DNA of 64,000 nucleotides. It comes from Megalonaias nervosa (lineage: Eukaryota; Mollusca; Bivalvia; Unionida; Unionidae). The notes beneath the pieces were generated by a model. That model was given only the letters and a program-made list of their open reading frames with translations, was not told the origin of the DNA and did not search any database. Positions 55,301 through 61,649 of this stretch are shown here, piece by piece. The translations under genes were made by a program, and so were the position numbers. How positions within the stretch are numbered: position 1 is the first letter of the stretch; each line of letters begins with the position of its first letter. The DNA lies in assembly GCA_016617855.1 (NCBI GenBank), contig JAECUM010006814.1, forward strand, positions 1-64,000, in the 5' to 3' direction.

Positions 55301-56138
55301 ACCTGTTTGCAAAGGACCAACTGATTGCCTAAACAAGTAAAATCACCAAAGAATTGCTTATGGTAACTATGAAATGGAGGCTACGCATAGAAAACTTACC
55401 TGTACGTATCTGACTAAGGCAGACTGACTACTTGCACAAAAAAATGCATTGAAGTGTCATTAGTGATACTCTTGAAATGGATGCTATAATATCAACTGTA
55501 AGACAATGTTACCTGTAGTTAAGGCCAAATGACGGCCTGTACAGGTAAAATCTGTAGAGCATCACATAACTATAAACTGAAAGCTTTTACAATACAGAAA
55601 AGTTACCAATAAAATACAGCAATATTGTACTGGTTTTCTATATCAGACACCAAACCTGCACCTATTTAAATAAGTTACAGCAATGTGAGGGAACGCAATC
55701 GCAACCATGCAGATACTACCAAGGGCAACTAAGTATGTGAGGATGGCAAAGTGATCACACTGAAAAGCTGGAAACTTTTGTACTGAAGAAAGAAAGAAAC
55801 GAAAAGATGAAAATTTATAGAGGGAGTATACCTTCTTCGAAGAGAACACTCCTCAAACTTGCTTAAGATAGAAAACTTTCAAAATGCTTATACCAGGATT
55901 GTCAGGCTTCTCTGTTGAAAGCATTCTACTTAGTGCAAGTAGAAGTAGTAACTGAGTTTTCATGGGATTTGGTGCCAATCCCTGTATCAAGGGTAGTTCA
56001 CTATCTAACTACCACCTTGATGGGCAGATAACTTTTAGCTTCCCAGCTAAAATAATTTTGCCTGACAGGGCTGGATTTGTAAGGTAGTAGTAGTAGTTCT
56101 CCTAAGGCTTTATGGTTGGATATTGAATTCAAAGAAAC

Positions 56139-56176
<38 letters not shown>

Positions 56177-59100
56177 CAAAAAATACACAAAAGTTTGTTG
56201 AATACTTAAAAAATAAATAAATGAACTGCAGTGTCTGCTATGCAACTTAATAAATACATGAATATATACATAAATGAATATAGTCAACATGCATGACTTA
56301 CCTGTCAATGAATAGGTACACAACTACTGGCAAAAATATGAATAAATTTATCAAAATTTCACAAAGGATGTATACAAAGTATATCAGCACTAAAACAGAC
56401 TAAATTGTTAAATAATAATGTTGATAGGTGTTGTAAATAAATGTCAATAGGTTCAGGAGGCACAATGAAAGATAGTTACAGTCCTAAGTGAAAGCTTCAA
56501 TTGGTAAACAACCAGTATATGGGTGAAAACCTCATGTAATGTATGGGGAATTGAAAGAGTTATTTCTCCTTGCCTAAATGAGCTGTAGACAGAAAGTTGT
56601 TGATGTAGGGTTTAATGCCATTTTTCAGCACAAGATGGGTTATACATGGCGGCCAGTATAAATGGTGAAGAAACCGGAAAAAAATGGAAAGAACCACCGA
56701 CCCACGAGAAGCTACTGGCAAGCTTTCTCACATACCCACATTGGCCTAACCCGAGACTCGAACCAACGCAGAGGTGAGATGCCAGTGATCCGTAATGGTG
56801 TGCACTTTAGACCACTCGGCCACTTGGGGCCCCATAGACAGAAAGATGATCACTGAAGGTAGAGGAGTTTTCTCTAAAGTTAATTTGAACAGATGGTGTA
56901 TTCAAATGAGGAAAGATTGTGGTTGTCTAAGGGATCCGACTAAATAACTGTACCTGTTGTCACCCAAACAGTCACGTTTGGTGTTGATGGAGGAACTGGA
57001 ACATCTGATGACCTGAAATAAAAAAATAAAGGAAATCTGCCACAAAACTTTGTAAAGAGAGTTTGAAAGAGTTTAAGTTTTCTTCCAAAAACTGGATGAC
57101 AATAGGGTAAAATTACAATTCTTGAGATGACATTAGTAACACTTGACTGAAATAACTTCTGTAATAATCCAAGTCCACAGTTTCTTATCCTACATCTAAT
57201 TCCTGTTCAAAATAATCTATTTTCAGCATTCATTTATAGTACAAATCACACGGGTCATGTTGGCATTCAACACCGACAAATTCAGTAATGGGTGTCATTT
57301 TTTAGAATTTGATTTTACATACCTTTAAGTGGCAAGTATTCACTTCATTTGGATTCGTATACATCCATATTCCTTTGGAAGGTCATTATTTAGACACTCC
57401 AAGAGGTGCATACGGCAAAATCAATGTTAAAGTATGTAGACACTTTTGGACAAAATGAACCTGAAGGTGTGATCCAGTACAATCCGGATTGAATGTCGCG
57501 AGCTGTGATGTCACAATGAAAGCTATGCATATTGATAAACAAATTTTTACTACCCTTGATTGTGAAGATTCCACTCTTATTTTGACCCAAGTTTAGTACA
57601 TGGCCACCATTGTAAAAGTCCATTGTGGTAGATAATATATGCCTGGAAGTTTCTTGATGACAGTTAAGTGCAGAGCATTCAATAATCAGGATTGAACAGA
57701 CTTTTGTTAAGAAAATTAGTGTTAAATTTTAAAAGAACAATGTATATTTCATTTAAAATGAGTAAATGAGCATATATGACCAATGTGACTTGTACTGTAA
57801 ATACTTTGTGCAGGATATTTCCTGAAAATCTCTAATTTCATAAGCTTACAGAAACCCAACCCATTGTTAATGTCTAAAATGTTAGCTCCCTTTGATGTCT
57901 TCTGATGTTGTGTAGGAGGTAACATTTTCTTACAAAGTTTTTCCAAAGGTATCACTACATATATTCATTTCTCTTTTCCATTATCAAATATGTTATTTTC
58001 ATGAATGATGGTTGAAATGTTTCAGTGGGCTGAAATTGAACCAGGCCATCTTATATAAAAACTGGCCAAAATGTTGTAATAGTGAGGGATGGAATTTGCG
58101 AAAATGTTTTAATAGTAGGAGATGGGCTATTGTTACAAATGGGCTCATGAATGGGTGAAATTAGTCTATAGGGTATGCCTGGCCAAGGAAAACACCTGAT
58201 GTTGAAGTGATGCCCTACTTTTCCTGTCTAGAATCACAACATGAATTAGTAGTACATGAAAAACATTATCACTTGCATTAATTTTCAGCTGACAAATTCA
58301 TGGATTTGACATGGAAAAAATTAACCCCTCTCATCACTTGAAAAATGTGGAAAACATATTGGAGATGATTTAAATATACAATGGATGAGAGAAATGAAAA
58401 TGTCAAATGCCATGGATTTACTTTTTCACCACTATGAGTAACAACATTAACATGATGGATACTGTATATACTTGCTTATAAGTCGATGTTCTTTTACTGA
58501 AAATTCAGGGGTCCTCTTATAAGTATGAATTTTATAAAATTTATAAATCCAGGGATAGTATTGGAAATGCTAGCTGTTTGCAGTACATAAAAATACTGTC
58601 AATTAAAATATTTTTACAATTTCATGCCACTATTCCCATTCAGAAACGCATATATGGTATGCACTGTGTCTATCTCTTTCATGACAGTATTCATTACACA
58701 ATACTTGTATCTGAAATTTTATTAATTTTCAAAAATATTACCAGTAAATTAAATACTATCCACTGAAAAGCATGTCCATCAATGTTGTCTAATGGGGGTA
58801 TATTGCTTCCATTATCATGCACAACCCGTATTTATATTAATCTTTGTGCTTTGTTGTATAAACTCTGTGTCTGATGTAATAAAAGCTTTGATTTAACTTG
58901 CATAAGTTAGATTTAATTCCCAAGTGGTATTTCCCAGTGTGCATATAGCTGCTAAATCCCCTGCCTTGTAATCCTTTTGATTGAGCTGCAAAATTAATAC
59001 TTGTTCAGTGCCATGGAGAGTTCTACAACTTCAGTGCCAAGGAGAGTTCTACAACTTCCTGTGCATGTTTGACTCTAATCCCTTTGCTTGTAAAGGCAGA

Positions 59101-60640
59101 ACCTTCTTTGTTTTCCCACCCAACAAACCTTTGATTGAGCCAAGAGCTGACACTTGCTCAAAGCCAAGTAACAGATGGTGGTTATTTGAACTCCATGTGA
59201 TCTTGCCACACAACTGACACATGTTAAATTGCATCCTTTAAGGACAAATTATTGGGCTTTGTACCAGATGATACTAGTGACATTTAAAGGATACTGTGAA
59301 TCACAAAAATGTGGACTTAACTTCATCATTTATTTGTAAGACATGTCAAATTAACATATTATGTACTTTTGTGAATTGGATCATTCTGAACTACTATTTT
59401 AATACCGGTATGTGACTTATAACTGAATTCACTGATTATCACATAGATGGATATAAAATGTCAAGCACTGTGGACTTTAATGGATTTCAATACACAAAGA
59501 TGGACAAATTATTAGTTGTCAATTTATTTGTAACATTTTCCACTCAATAGTATAACTGTACACACACAGGAACCTTGTTAATCTGGAATCTTTTTATCCA
59601 GAAACCTCACTATCTGGACTATTTCAAAAAGAAAACAGAATTCCTAAATGTTAATTTGCTCCGTTTAATCCAGAAATTCATGTCCTGGATCTGGAATTCA
59701 AAACTGGGGACCAAAGTGTAATATTACTATAAAGTTTGCCATGATAATCAAGAAATAATGTCCAAAAATAAAAAAAATATATGAAGAATCATATGTGAAA
59801 ATACAGTAGTCAGATAGCACAGATTCGCCTAGACAAATTGGAGATGTCATTTTATCAATCTCTGATCAAATTCTAGTGGCATGTTAAAGTTATAATTAAT
59901 CACATGGTCATGTGTGTGGAAAAACTTCAAGACGGTGACCATATTGTAACCAGCAATTGCATAAAAAATGTTGGTTCTTGCTGCGTACTGATGGGGTTAT
60001 TAATAATTAAACAAACACACTGGGATCAAATCTTCCACACTTTTGACATTATGTGTCATAAATCTGTTTTTAACCAACTGTATGCAATATTTTGATGATG
60101 GCTGTACAAATATAGTTGATTGATTTAAGCTTTGGACAGTATAGGGCATCATTTCAGAATAAAAGCGACATCAATAATTGCCTCATTAGCAGCTATAACA
60201 GTTGTAAAAAAGACTATAAAGAGGACTGCATTTTATTAGTTTACCAAAATGCATTTAACTTTGAGACATCAGTTTATATTCATCATACTTTCACATTACA
60301 CGCATTATGGTGACACCATCAAGCAGGTGTAGATGAGTAGAGAGATACTAGTCAGTATGAAAAAAATTTGCCAGTAATTGTTTAAGCTTATATTTATGTA
60401 CAAGTGCATGTTATAATAAAGTGAAATAAACACAAGTCAACAGATGTATTTATTTCAACCATTAGTGAATATACATGTACAGCTAGCAAATATATGTACA
60501 TGTATATAATATGACGACAGTGTACAATAAAAATATGCATGATTCAATTATCTTGAAAACTAGTTATTCCAGACATATTATTCACAGAGAATGAAGGTGT
60601 CCAGATTAACATTGTTCCACTGTGTGTGTGTGTGTCTGTG

Positions 60641-60704
<64 letters not shown>

Positions 60705-61329
60705 GCTTTTGCTTGTTTATTTTTCCAAAGTACAACTCTGGCTCACCAATGATAAGTCACCCTTTCAGACTGATCTGACTTGCAAAATGCTCCCCAACTT
60801 ATAAAACGATCAAAGAGAAACTGCTTTTTTTTTATTGCCATAAAACACAAGGGACAACTTATAGCCAATTATATATGGTACCTTCAGTAAGTTTCAAGAT
60901 GGCACTGAATTTACAATAAAAATGTAAGCACAACTGCAATAAATTAAAAAATATAGCTGTTTCATTGAAATTAAAATCTGTACAGATATAAACATTGGTG
61001 GTGTTATCACATCAATGGCAATTCTTGCAACAATCTCCTTGACATCCAAAGATAAAGGCATGATCACCAACTTTGTCTTTGAAAACATGAGACACAAAAA
61101 GTACATGCTTACCCCGACATTCACAGATATGGGCATGATCATCTATTTTGTCTTTGAAAACATGTGACACAAAAAGTGCATGCTTACCCTGACATCCAAA
61201 GATGTAGGGATTGAAGACATGACACACAAGAAGTACATGCTTACCCTGACATCCAGAGAGATTCATTCACTAAACAGGCATCACATCCCTCTTTTAGCTT
61301 GTAGCTATACCAGGGACAGGCCTCACACG
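14891..61329 (-). CDS. Putative single-pass type I membrane receptor with long acidic tail (partial, 9 exons)
   Basis: Joined exons, in transcript order: 61329-61245, 57012-56954, 47655-47550, 39587-39499, 31343-31317, 26321-25164, 23364-23050, 18200-18177, 16110-14891. Every junction has AG/GT splice sites and every codon phase matches, giving about 1,026 residues with a single stop at the end. Visible order: a Cys-rich module (CEAC then CDAC), a Pro/Thr-rich stalk with NVT and NST sequons, a Val-rich transmembrane helix followed by KRR, then roughly 880 cytoplasmic residues that are Ser-, Glu-, Asp- and Asn-rich and look disordered. There is no kinase, death or TIR domain that I can recognise. 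The tail exons contain PTQE, SNQE and STQE, which fit the TRAF2-type consensus [PSAT]-x-[QE]-E, so a TNF-receptor-like protein is a reasonable guess. A scavenger or EGF-like receptor is also possible. The N-terminus and signal peptide are missing and presumably lie beyond 64000. The gene model is fairly secure; the family is not. Confidence 0.72.
16272..16372 (-). mobile_element. SINE family B, 5' fragment
   Basis: Matches the head half only (acatacccatattggccgagccaagactcaaac, gtgagtgcttgataacac). Confidence 0.6.
16380..16500. repeat. Repeat R1, single unit
   Basis: 'acatttgaccttttgaccttaatac', 'aagccatcaacaaaatctgataactgtacatggtgggg' and 'ctcaagttactgt' match one R1 unit. Confidence 0.65.
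16640..17930. repeat. Degenerate tandem cluster R2, about 140-base units
   Basis: About nine units, each with 'gattttcaagatggc', 'gtcagattggcacca.ttcatttag', 'gaccaactagacatcata' and 'agtc ttctggtgaaaa..c', spaced roughly 130-145 bases. No coding frame. Confidence 0.75.
17907..17990. repeat. 27-base tandem repeat, 3 copies
   Basis: gagtgataccttcagatgattggtgtg is present three times without change. Confidence 0.93.
18177..18200 (-). CDS. Micro-exon (24 nt), cytoplasmic tail
   Basis: Acceptor cattccag, donor CCAC|GTGAGT. The 24 nt read RPTAVVP plus split codons; two bases at the start and one at the end match both neighbours, so it can also be skipped without loss of frame. Support is the strong donor plus exact phase; length alone gives no evidence. 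Confidence 0.55.
18655..18978 (+). mobile_element. SINE family A, near full length
   Basis: Plus-strand copy: head ctctggtgacctagtggttacagcattcgcctc, B box GGTTCAATCC, full body, and tail aatccaaatcacacacaaac. Diverged from the 8.5-kb copy but collinear with it. Confidence 0.85.
18980..19768. other. No gene seen (receptor intron region)
   Basis: Lies between the 18.2-kb and 23.0-kb exons. Only short random frames. Confidence 0.5.
19769..20345. repeat. 68/69-base minisatellite, about 8 copies
   Basis: Unit: aagatttattgggtcacagg tgagttaagtgtcactttga caagatccattttagaatct gaaccatt. The first four copies are nearly identical (68 bases); later ones are 69 bases and diverged, where a minus-strand frame (19978-20349) stays open by periodicity. 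The plus strand carries CAG|GTGAGT in each good copy. Confidence 0.88.
21379..21632. mobile_element. Tigger-like TIR remnant
   Basis: Left end 'acagtatatcctcttaagaccaaaacctcactaaacc' and right part 'gaaccccaaaaaactgaaactcaagtactg' show the alternating 'cctc-taa-acc' pattern common at Tigger/pogo ends. No coding remains. Confidence 0.4.
23050..23364 (-). CDS. Exon: shortened paralogous copy of the tail exon (copy 2)
   Basis: A 315-nt exon with the same phases as copy 1 and the same donor sequence CAG|GTAGGT. It encodes a counterpart of the last third of the 25.2-kb exon: KRTDDN, NQESGTCS, DSRIPNEE, HSEEGHPLSP and RPFLNRSTSS are recognisable. Upstream of 23364 the similarity continues, but the frame is broken by extra copies of a gttgcacaaact motif. 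An acceptor (acttttgcag) lies just downstream of that break and restores an exact in-phase start. It looks like a duplicated exon that was shortened by moving its 3' splice site. It carries SNQE where copy 1 has PTQE. Confidence 0.68.
23655..23735. repeat. 26-base tandem repeat, about 3 copies
   Basis: atagcctggaatgtgctgatgtacct, with an earlier diverged copy (cttgaatgtgatgatgtacc). Confidence 0.85.
25164..26321 (-). CDS. Exon: main cytoplasmic tail segment (copy 1 of duplicated exon)
   Basis: An 1158-nt exon (386 codon equivalents) with acceptor ctcaattcag and donor CAG|GTAGGT; it starts with two bases and ends with one. It encodes a polar, low-complexity tail rich in Asn, Gln, Ser and Glu, starting PFPPIGVANQGPATVYQVES. 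It contains PTQE in DPETPTQESGICS, a match to the TRAF2-type consensus (a short pattern that also arises by chance). The final third is closely similar to the 23.3-kb exon (PNEES, PSEEGH, LRPFLNRS). Reading through the donor would add GRFCFPCIHK and a stop. The frame is open across the whole exon, which is unlikely by chance at this AT content. Confidence 0.8.
26474..26612 (-). mobile_element. SINE family B, 3' part only
   Basis: Has the (CAA)n tail (plus strand ttgttgttgttgttgtagggttta) and the body up to cagaaagaac, then stops; the tRNA-like head is missing, the usual result of 5' truncation. Confidence 0.8.
26938..27172 (+). mobile_element. SINE family B
   Basis: Plus-strand copy: head gggacctgggtggcccaag, B-box-like gggtttgagtc, body ending ctgaaaatgccgttaaatcc. 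Lies next to the DIRS-like relic. Confidence 0.78.
27200..29850 (-). mobile_element. Decayed DIRS-like retroelement (gag-like zinc region, RT/RNase H end)
   Basis: Read on the minus strand with several stops and frameshifts. Near 29740-29640 there is a Cys/His-rich stretch (YCVARCGQVKHKKAH, then CTGC), followed by SLSSSEGDLFSSH, resembling the zinc-finger and acidic start of DIRS-type gag proteins. Near 27970-27840 the peptide WNILADDLSRQD followed by WSLHQSIAKVLF matches the end of the RNase H region in DIRS and related elements (usual form ADxLSR then TEWSLHP). Near 27840-27580 come LVDLFSVKLN and PQVLHKVRIIRPQLILITPL, the conserved segment after it. No intact frame remains. Family assignment rests on remembered motif patterns; a Gypsy-type element is the alternative. 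Confidence 0.55.
30600..31260. repeat. Degenerate tandem array, about 35-37-base units
   Basis: Units of the form 'aatcaggtggatgttataaccatgtgtgcactgta' repeat about 17 times with drift to 'aattaggcacacattataatcatctgtacattgt'. It ends just before the 27-nt exon at 31317-31343. Confidence 0.8.
31317..31343 (-). CDS. Micro-exon (27 nt), juxtamembrane tail
   Basis: Acceptor atgtttcag, donor CAAG|GTAAGA. The 27 nt encode PQYTSISQ plus split codons at both ends. It starts with two bases and ends with one, so it can be skipped without changing frame. Its splice sites are good and its phases match both neighbours, but exons this short carry little independent evidence. Confidence 0.58.
32140..32395. 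repeat. 24-base minisatellite, about 10 copies
   Basis: Unit: ataacataatggacaatacatgtg. Multiple overlapping minus-strand frames (such as CYHMYCPL repeats) arise because 24 is divisible by three. Confidence 0.9.
33480..34280. repeat. Degenerate repeat cluster R4
   Basis: Several about 140-base units with 'atggtaacaagttcagccaatcagatg', 'gatcttgctcattatt' and 'ccaagatcttggtgat'. The short open frame at 34019-34303 lies inside and is not supported as a gene. Confidence 0.6.
34790..34817. repeat. (TG)n microsatellite
   Basis: About 13 units followed by a short GA-rich run. Confidence 0.95.
35107..36316. mobile_element. 1.2-kb element with short inverted ends
   Basis: The left end ACCTGTCAACT (35107-35117) and right end AGTTGACAGGT (36306-36316) are perfect inverted repeats; beyond them 'cata' and 'gtgg tat' follow. 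Just inside, one end has 'gtgatttttggggtc' and the other 'cctgattttaggtccc'. No transposase. It contains the internal duplication at 35897-36115. Confidence 0.5.
35897..36115. repeat. Tandem duplication, period about 106 bases
   Basis: Two copies and a third start (gagggc.tgtcc at 35897, 36004 and 36109) with 'ttttca(c/a)aagataactgctggctttcttgc' and 'cagtttggccaaagccgaccag' in each. Very high similarity implies recent origin. Confidence 0.85.
36880..37442. repeat. Large (TATG)n microsatellite with internal higher-order repeats
   Basis: TATG runs are punctuated by 'ggatgtatgtatgtacatatgtgtatggta', present five times, and a larger block 'gtgtgtatgtatct.tgtgagtgtatatatatat' at about 36974 and 37217, roughly 245 bases apart. 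It ends in (GTGT)n, (GGAT)n and (AT)n. The long Tyr/Met/Cys-Val frames on both strands are by-products. Confidence 0.95.
37960..38700. repeat. Repeat cluster R1, second array
   Basis: At least four units with 'accttgacatttgac', 'ttcttcctta cct cac', 'catgccat', 'ggtaactgtagat' and 'ttattgtgtag', collinear with 4380-5180. It includes TGACCTTGA at 38355-38363. Confidence 0.7.
38937..39105. repeat. 30-base tandem repeat, about 5-6 copies
   Basis: Unit atgtaatataataatttccctcatatttcc with small changes. Confidence 0.88.
39499..39587 (-). CDS. Exon: transmembrane helix and stop-transfer
   Basis: An 89-nt exon with acceptor gtattttcag and donor AGCA|GTAAGT. It reads VVVGVVCVSVVIAVFLI followed by KRRICHARSGTS. 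With GVII from the previous exon this makes an uninterrupted hydrophobic segment of about 22 residues, followed by a basic cluster, which is the classic arrangement for a single-pass protein with its C-terminus in the cytoplasm. A juxtamembrane Cys (KRRIC) could be palmitoylated. This exon is the strongest functional anchor of the gene. Confidence 0.78.
40060..40535. repeat. Large (TATG)n microsatellite with TGCACTTGTG interruptions
   Basis: TATG runs with GGATG and GCATG variants, interrupted seven or more times by 'tatgcacttgtgtatg'. Frames on both strands are periodicity artefacts. Confidence 0.95.
40535..40620. repeat. Dispersed repeat C attached to the TATG array
   Basis: 'agggcttaaaatcaacacaataatggatatatcaaggc..ttagaagtaaagctctaa' resembles sequences at 39963-40045, 41160-41215, 21725-21840 and 24225-24340 ('gacacatcagcacaatcctggctatatagtgccaa'). 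Most copies sit beside a TATG or CA run, so this may be one family with a microsatellite tail. Confidence 0.5.
41320..42570. repeat. Cluster R2, second array
   Basis: Same unit as at 16.6-17.9 kb (for example 41810, 41960, 42095, 42235, 42375), interrupted by the SINE B copy at 41508-41714. Confidence 0.75.
41508..41714 (+). mobile_element. SINE family B, 5' truncated
   Basis: Plus-strand copy with cttaccgatcactgccatttcac, a ggatttgagctttgggcttggcc B-box region, and the 3' end catgtgctgaaaaatggcattaaactcc. Inserted within the 41.3-42.6 kb repeat cluster. Confidence 0.78.
43133..43455 (-). mobile_element. SINE family A, near full length
   Basis: Minus-strand copy with the complete head (gaccgctccgatggcctagtgg) near 43455 and a TG-rich tail at 43133-43150. 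Confidence 0.85.
43516..43950. mobile_element. Pogo/Tigger-like MITE family M1, copy 1
   Basis: Starts TACAGTGTGACCCCACTATAGCAATGC, flanked by TA as expected for the Tc1/mariner-pogo group. The interior has repeated blocks of 'ataacatgaatatggatataac', 'gaaatttcatattcatg' and 'agttatcatcattttggg'. No transposase frame. Confidence 0.6.
44000..45565. other. No gene seen (receptor intron)
   Basis: AT-rich intronic sequence between the transmembrane and stalk exons; no repeat family or exon recognised. Confidence 0.5.
45575..45712 (-). other. Possible signal-peptide-encoding exon (weak)
   Basis: A minus-strand frame begins MLMYFLLLLLLIPPTFA|Q, a textbook signal peptide with a plausible cleavage site, and runs 46 codons to a consensus-like donor GGGGAG|GTAATA at 45575 (phase 0). 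It lies in the intron between the stalk and transmembrane exons. A phase 0 end cannot join either following exon of the receptor gene in frame, so it is not an alternative start for it unless another exon intervenes. An upstream in-frame ATG exists. It may be chance. Confidence 0.22.
46892..47105. mobile_element. MITE family M2, copy 3 (inverted)
   Basis: Ends taccgtatacattcacatacaagtc and cttacaagtgagaatatatggta are inverted repeats; the interior matches copy 1 (tgtttgttctagtcattactcctaacaaac, gatctgctggcacactatgcaac). Confidence 0.75.
47125..47245. repeat. About 27-base tandem repeat, 4-5 copies
   Basis: Units of 'caactggaagttatcttgcaa' drift along the stretch. Confidence 0.7.
47550..47655 (-). 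CDS. Exon: Thr-rich stalk leading into the membrane helix
   Basis: A 106-nt exon with acceptor atttttcag and a strong donor TTGG|GTAAGT. It encodes 34 full codons beginning YLPNSTTEETDTRTTTALLP and ending GVII. The Thr/Glu-rich stretch with the sequon NST looks like an O-glycosylated juxtamembrane stalk, and GVII is the first turn of the transmembrane helix, so the helix is split across this intron. The exon ends with two bases (GG) completed by G of the 39.6-kb exon. Confidence 0.72.
47840..48245. repeat. 63-base minisatellite, about 6.5 copies
   Basis: Unit: gcttgtgtaagagtcaactctg catgtctaaaagacacaactgcctgtcaaacagtaatcttt. Degenerate units precede it from about 47690. The unit is divisible by three, so a Cys-rich 132-residue frame (repeat CKSQLCMSKRHNCLSNSNLCL, 21 residues) spans 47851-48249 on the plus strand. 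It has no supporting gene structure and sits antisense in an intron. Confidence 0.88.
49205..49494. mobile_element. Pogo/Tigger-like MITE family M1, copy 2 (inverted)
   Basis: Ends gtgctatagcggggtcacactgta, the reverse complement of the copy 1 terminus. It contains two about 150-base repeats of 'tttcgtacttttaagaa ... gagaaaaatacat ... gaaatttc(a/g)ggagcca'. Confidence 0.6.
50020..50610. repeat. Degenerate repeat cluster R5 with palindromic GGTCACTGTGACC
   Basis: Four units, each with 'cagc.tgagatctgctggga.aacaaaactttt' and a 'aggtcactgtgacctactttcccc' block. The 13-base palindrome is intact at 50157-50169 and 50582-50594 and degraded in the two intermediate units (near 50322 and 50450). Confidence 0.7.
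50620..52950. other. No gene seen (receptor intron)
   Basis: Long intronic stretch without a recognisable element. The frame 51908-52156 has no support. Confidence 0.5.
52955..53268 (+). mobile_element. SINE family A, near full length
   Basis: Plus-strand copy from gaccgctccggtggcctagtgg to aaaaatccaaatcacaaac. The head, the stem with loop TTCGGAT and a B box GGTTCAAACC are clear. Confidence 0.85.
54239..55240 (-). mobile_element. Degenerate LINE (non-LTR) reverse transcriptase fragment
   Basis: Minus-strand peptides in consecutive but shifted frames give an RT palm and thumb: FVDQAFDTVS (55110 region), VKQGCV, LFADDCAL with the catalytic F-A-D-D box at 54788-54777, NFGLTINTKKTEVM, VNRFTYLGSTL, KLKVYRTIVLPMLLYACETW and CLRRLLSMKWQDRIPDT. 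These are hallmarks of non-LTR retrotransposons. Frame changes occur near 54850, 54740 and 54500, and two residues are missing inside the FVDxxKAFDTV motif. The endonuclease domain and both ends are absent, so this is a 5'-truncated, dead copy in an intron and in the same orientation as the host gene. Confidence 0.85.
56139..56172. repeat. (GA)n microsatellite
   Basis: About 16 units. Confidence 0.95.
56596..56833 (-). mobile_element. SINE family B, full length
   Basis: Well-preserved minus-strand copy between the 57.0-kb exon and the rest of that intron: tail end 'gttgatgtagggtttaatgcc' at 56598 and tRNA-like head 'ggccccaagtggccgag' near 56830. Confidence 0.85.
56954..57012 (-). CDS. Exon: extracellular stalk, first part
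   Basis: A 59-nt exon with acceptor tatttcag and donor CAG|GTACAG. One base completes the Gly codon begun in the Cys-rich exon, and one base is left over for the 47.6-kb exon. It reads SSDVPVPPSTPNVTVWVTT, a Pro/Thr/Val-rich linker with the sequon NVT. Such linkers usually sit between a folded ectodomain and a membrane helix. Confidence 0.62.
57020..58460. other. No gene seen (receptor intron)
   Basis: Intron between the Cys-rich and first stalk exon; no convincing splice pair or repeat. Confidence 0.45.
58463..58540. mobile_element. MITE M2-related fragment
   Basis: 'actgtatatacttgcttataagtcg' resembles the M2 terminus, followed by a second 'cctcttataagt'. Only one end is visible. Confidence 0.45.
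59568..59725. mobile_element. Tigger-like TIR remnant
   Basis: 'aggaaccttgttaatctggaatc' at the left and 'tcctggatctggaattcaaaactggggacc' at the right, with repeated 'tttatccagaaacctcactatctgg'. Typical of short pogo-type elements; assignment by pattern only. Confidence 0.4.
59730..60618. other. No gene seen (receptor intron)
   Basis: Continuation of the same intron after the Tigger-like remnant; nothing recognised. Confidence 0.45.
60621..60701. repeat. Compound (TG)n(TA)n microsatellite
   Basis: TG run with two TC interruptions, then about 25 TA units. Confidence 0.95.
61030..61256. repeat. Tandem repeat of the exon-end/splice-donor segment
   Basis: Three or four copies (about 57-75 bases) of the segment around the donor of the 61.3-kb exon. 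On the minus strand GGATGTCAGG|GTAAGCATG recurs at about 61245 and 61188, a variant GAATGTCGGG|GTAAGC at about 61114, and a decayed form at about 61037. Copies are separated by 'cttttgtgtcacatgttttc aaagacaaa'. Confidence 0.85.
61245..61329 (-). CDS. Exon: extracellular Cys-rich module
   Basis: This 85-nt exon begins after a T-rich acceptor (tttttcag) and ends at GG|GTAAGC. It starts with two bases completing a codon and ends with two bases, which fits the next exon at 57012. It encodes a 27-residue module starting CEACPWYSYK and continuing through GCDACLVNES to LWMS. Two CxxC pairs are separated by ten residues, and NES is an N-glycosylation sequon. The cysteine pattern recalls a TNFR or EGF-type ectodomain repeat, but one fragment cannot settle this. 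Its donor region is repeated in tandem downstream (61035-61250). Confidence 0.62.
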
Positions 61330-61649
61330 CTGAAAAATTTTACTTTTGAGTATAACTTCATCAACCTTTTTATGGCTGTTTGTCTCTTAAATATTTTTTT
61401 CAATTCTTTCCAGTAATATGCCACCAAAAGTAAAGTATCATTATGAAAATGTGTCTACCATTGAATAAAAAACATCACTACATAATGTTGAACTATTTAT
61501 AAGTGTCATGACAGCATGTCATACAAATCGTTAAATGTTAAGAAATGCCACATAACACTATCAATGAGTTATACAAAGACCTAAACATCATGTGATAAAA
61601 AGAAAAAGAAGCTTAAATTCATGTTTATCTGACATGAAATTCATCAAAC

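Noticed and set aside
54902..55324. 140-residue plus-strand frame
   Set aside because: Antisense to the LINE reverse transcriptase fragment.
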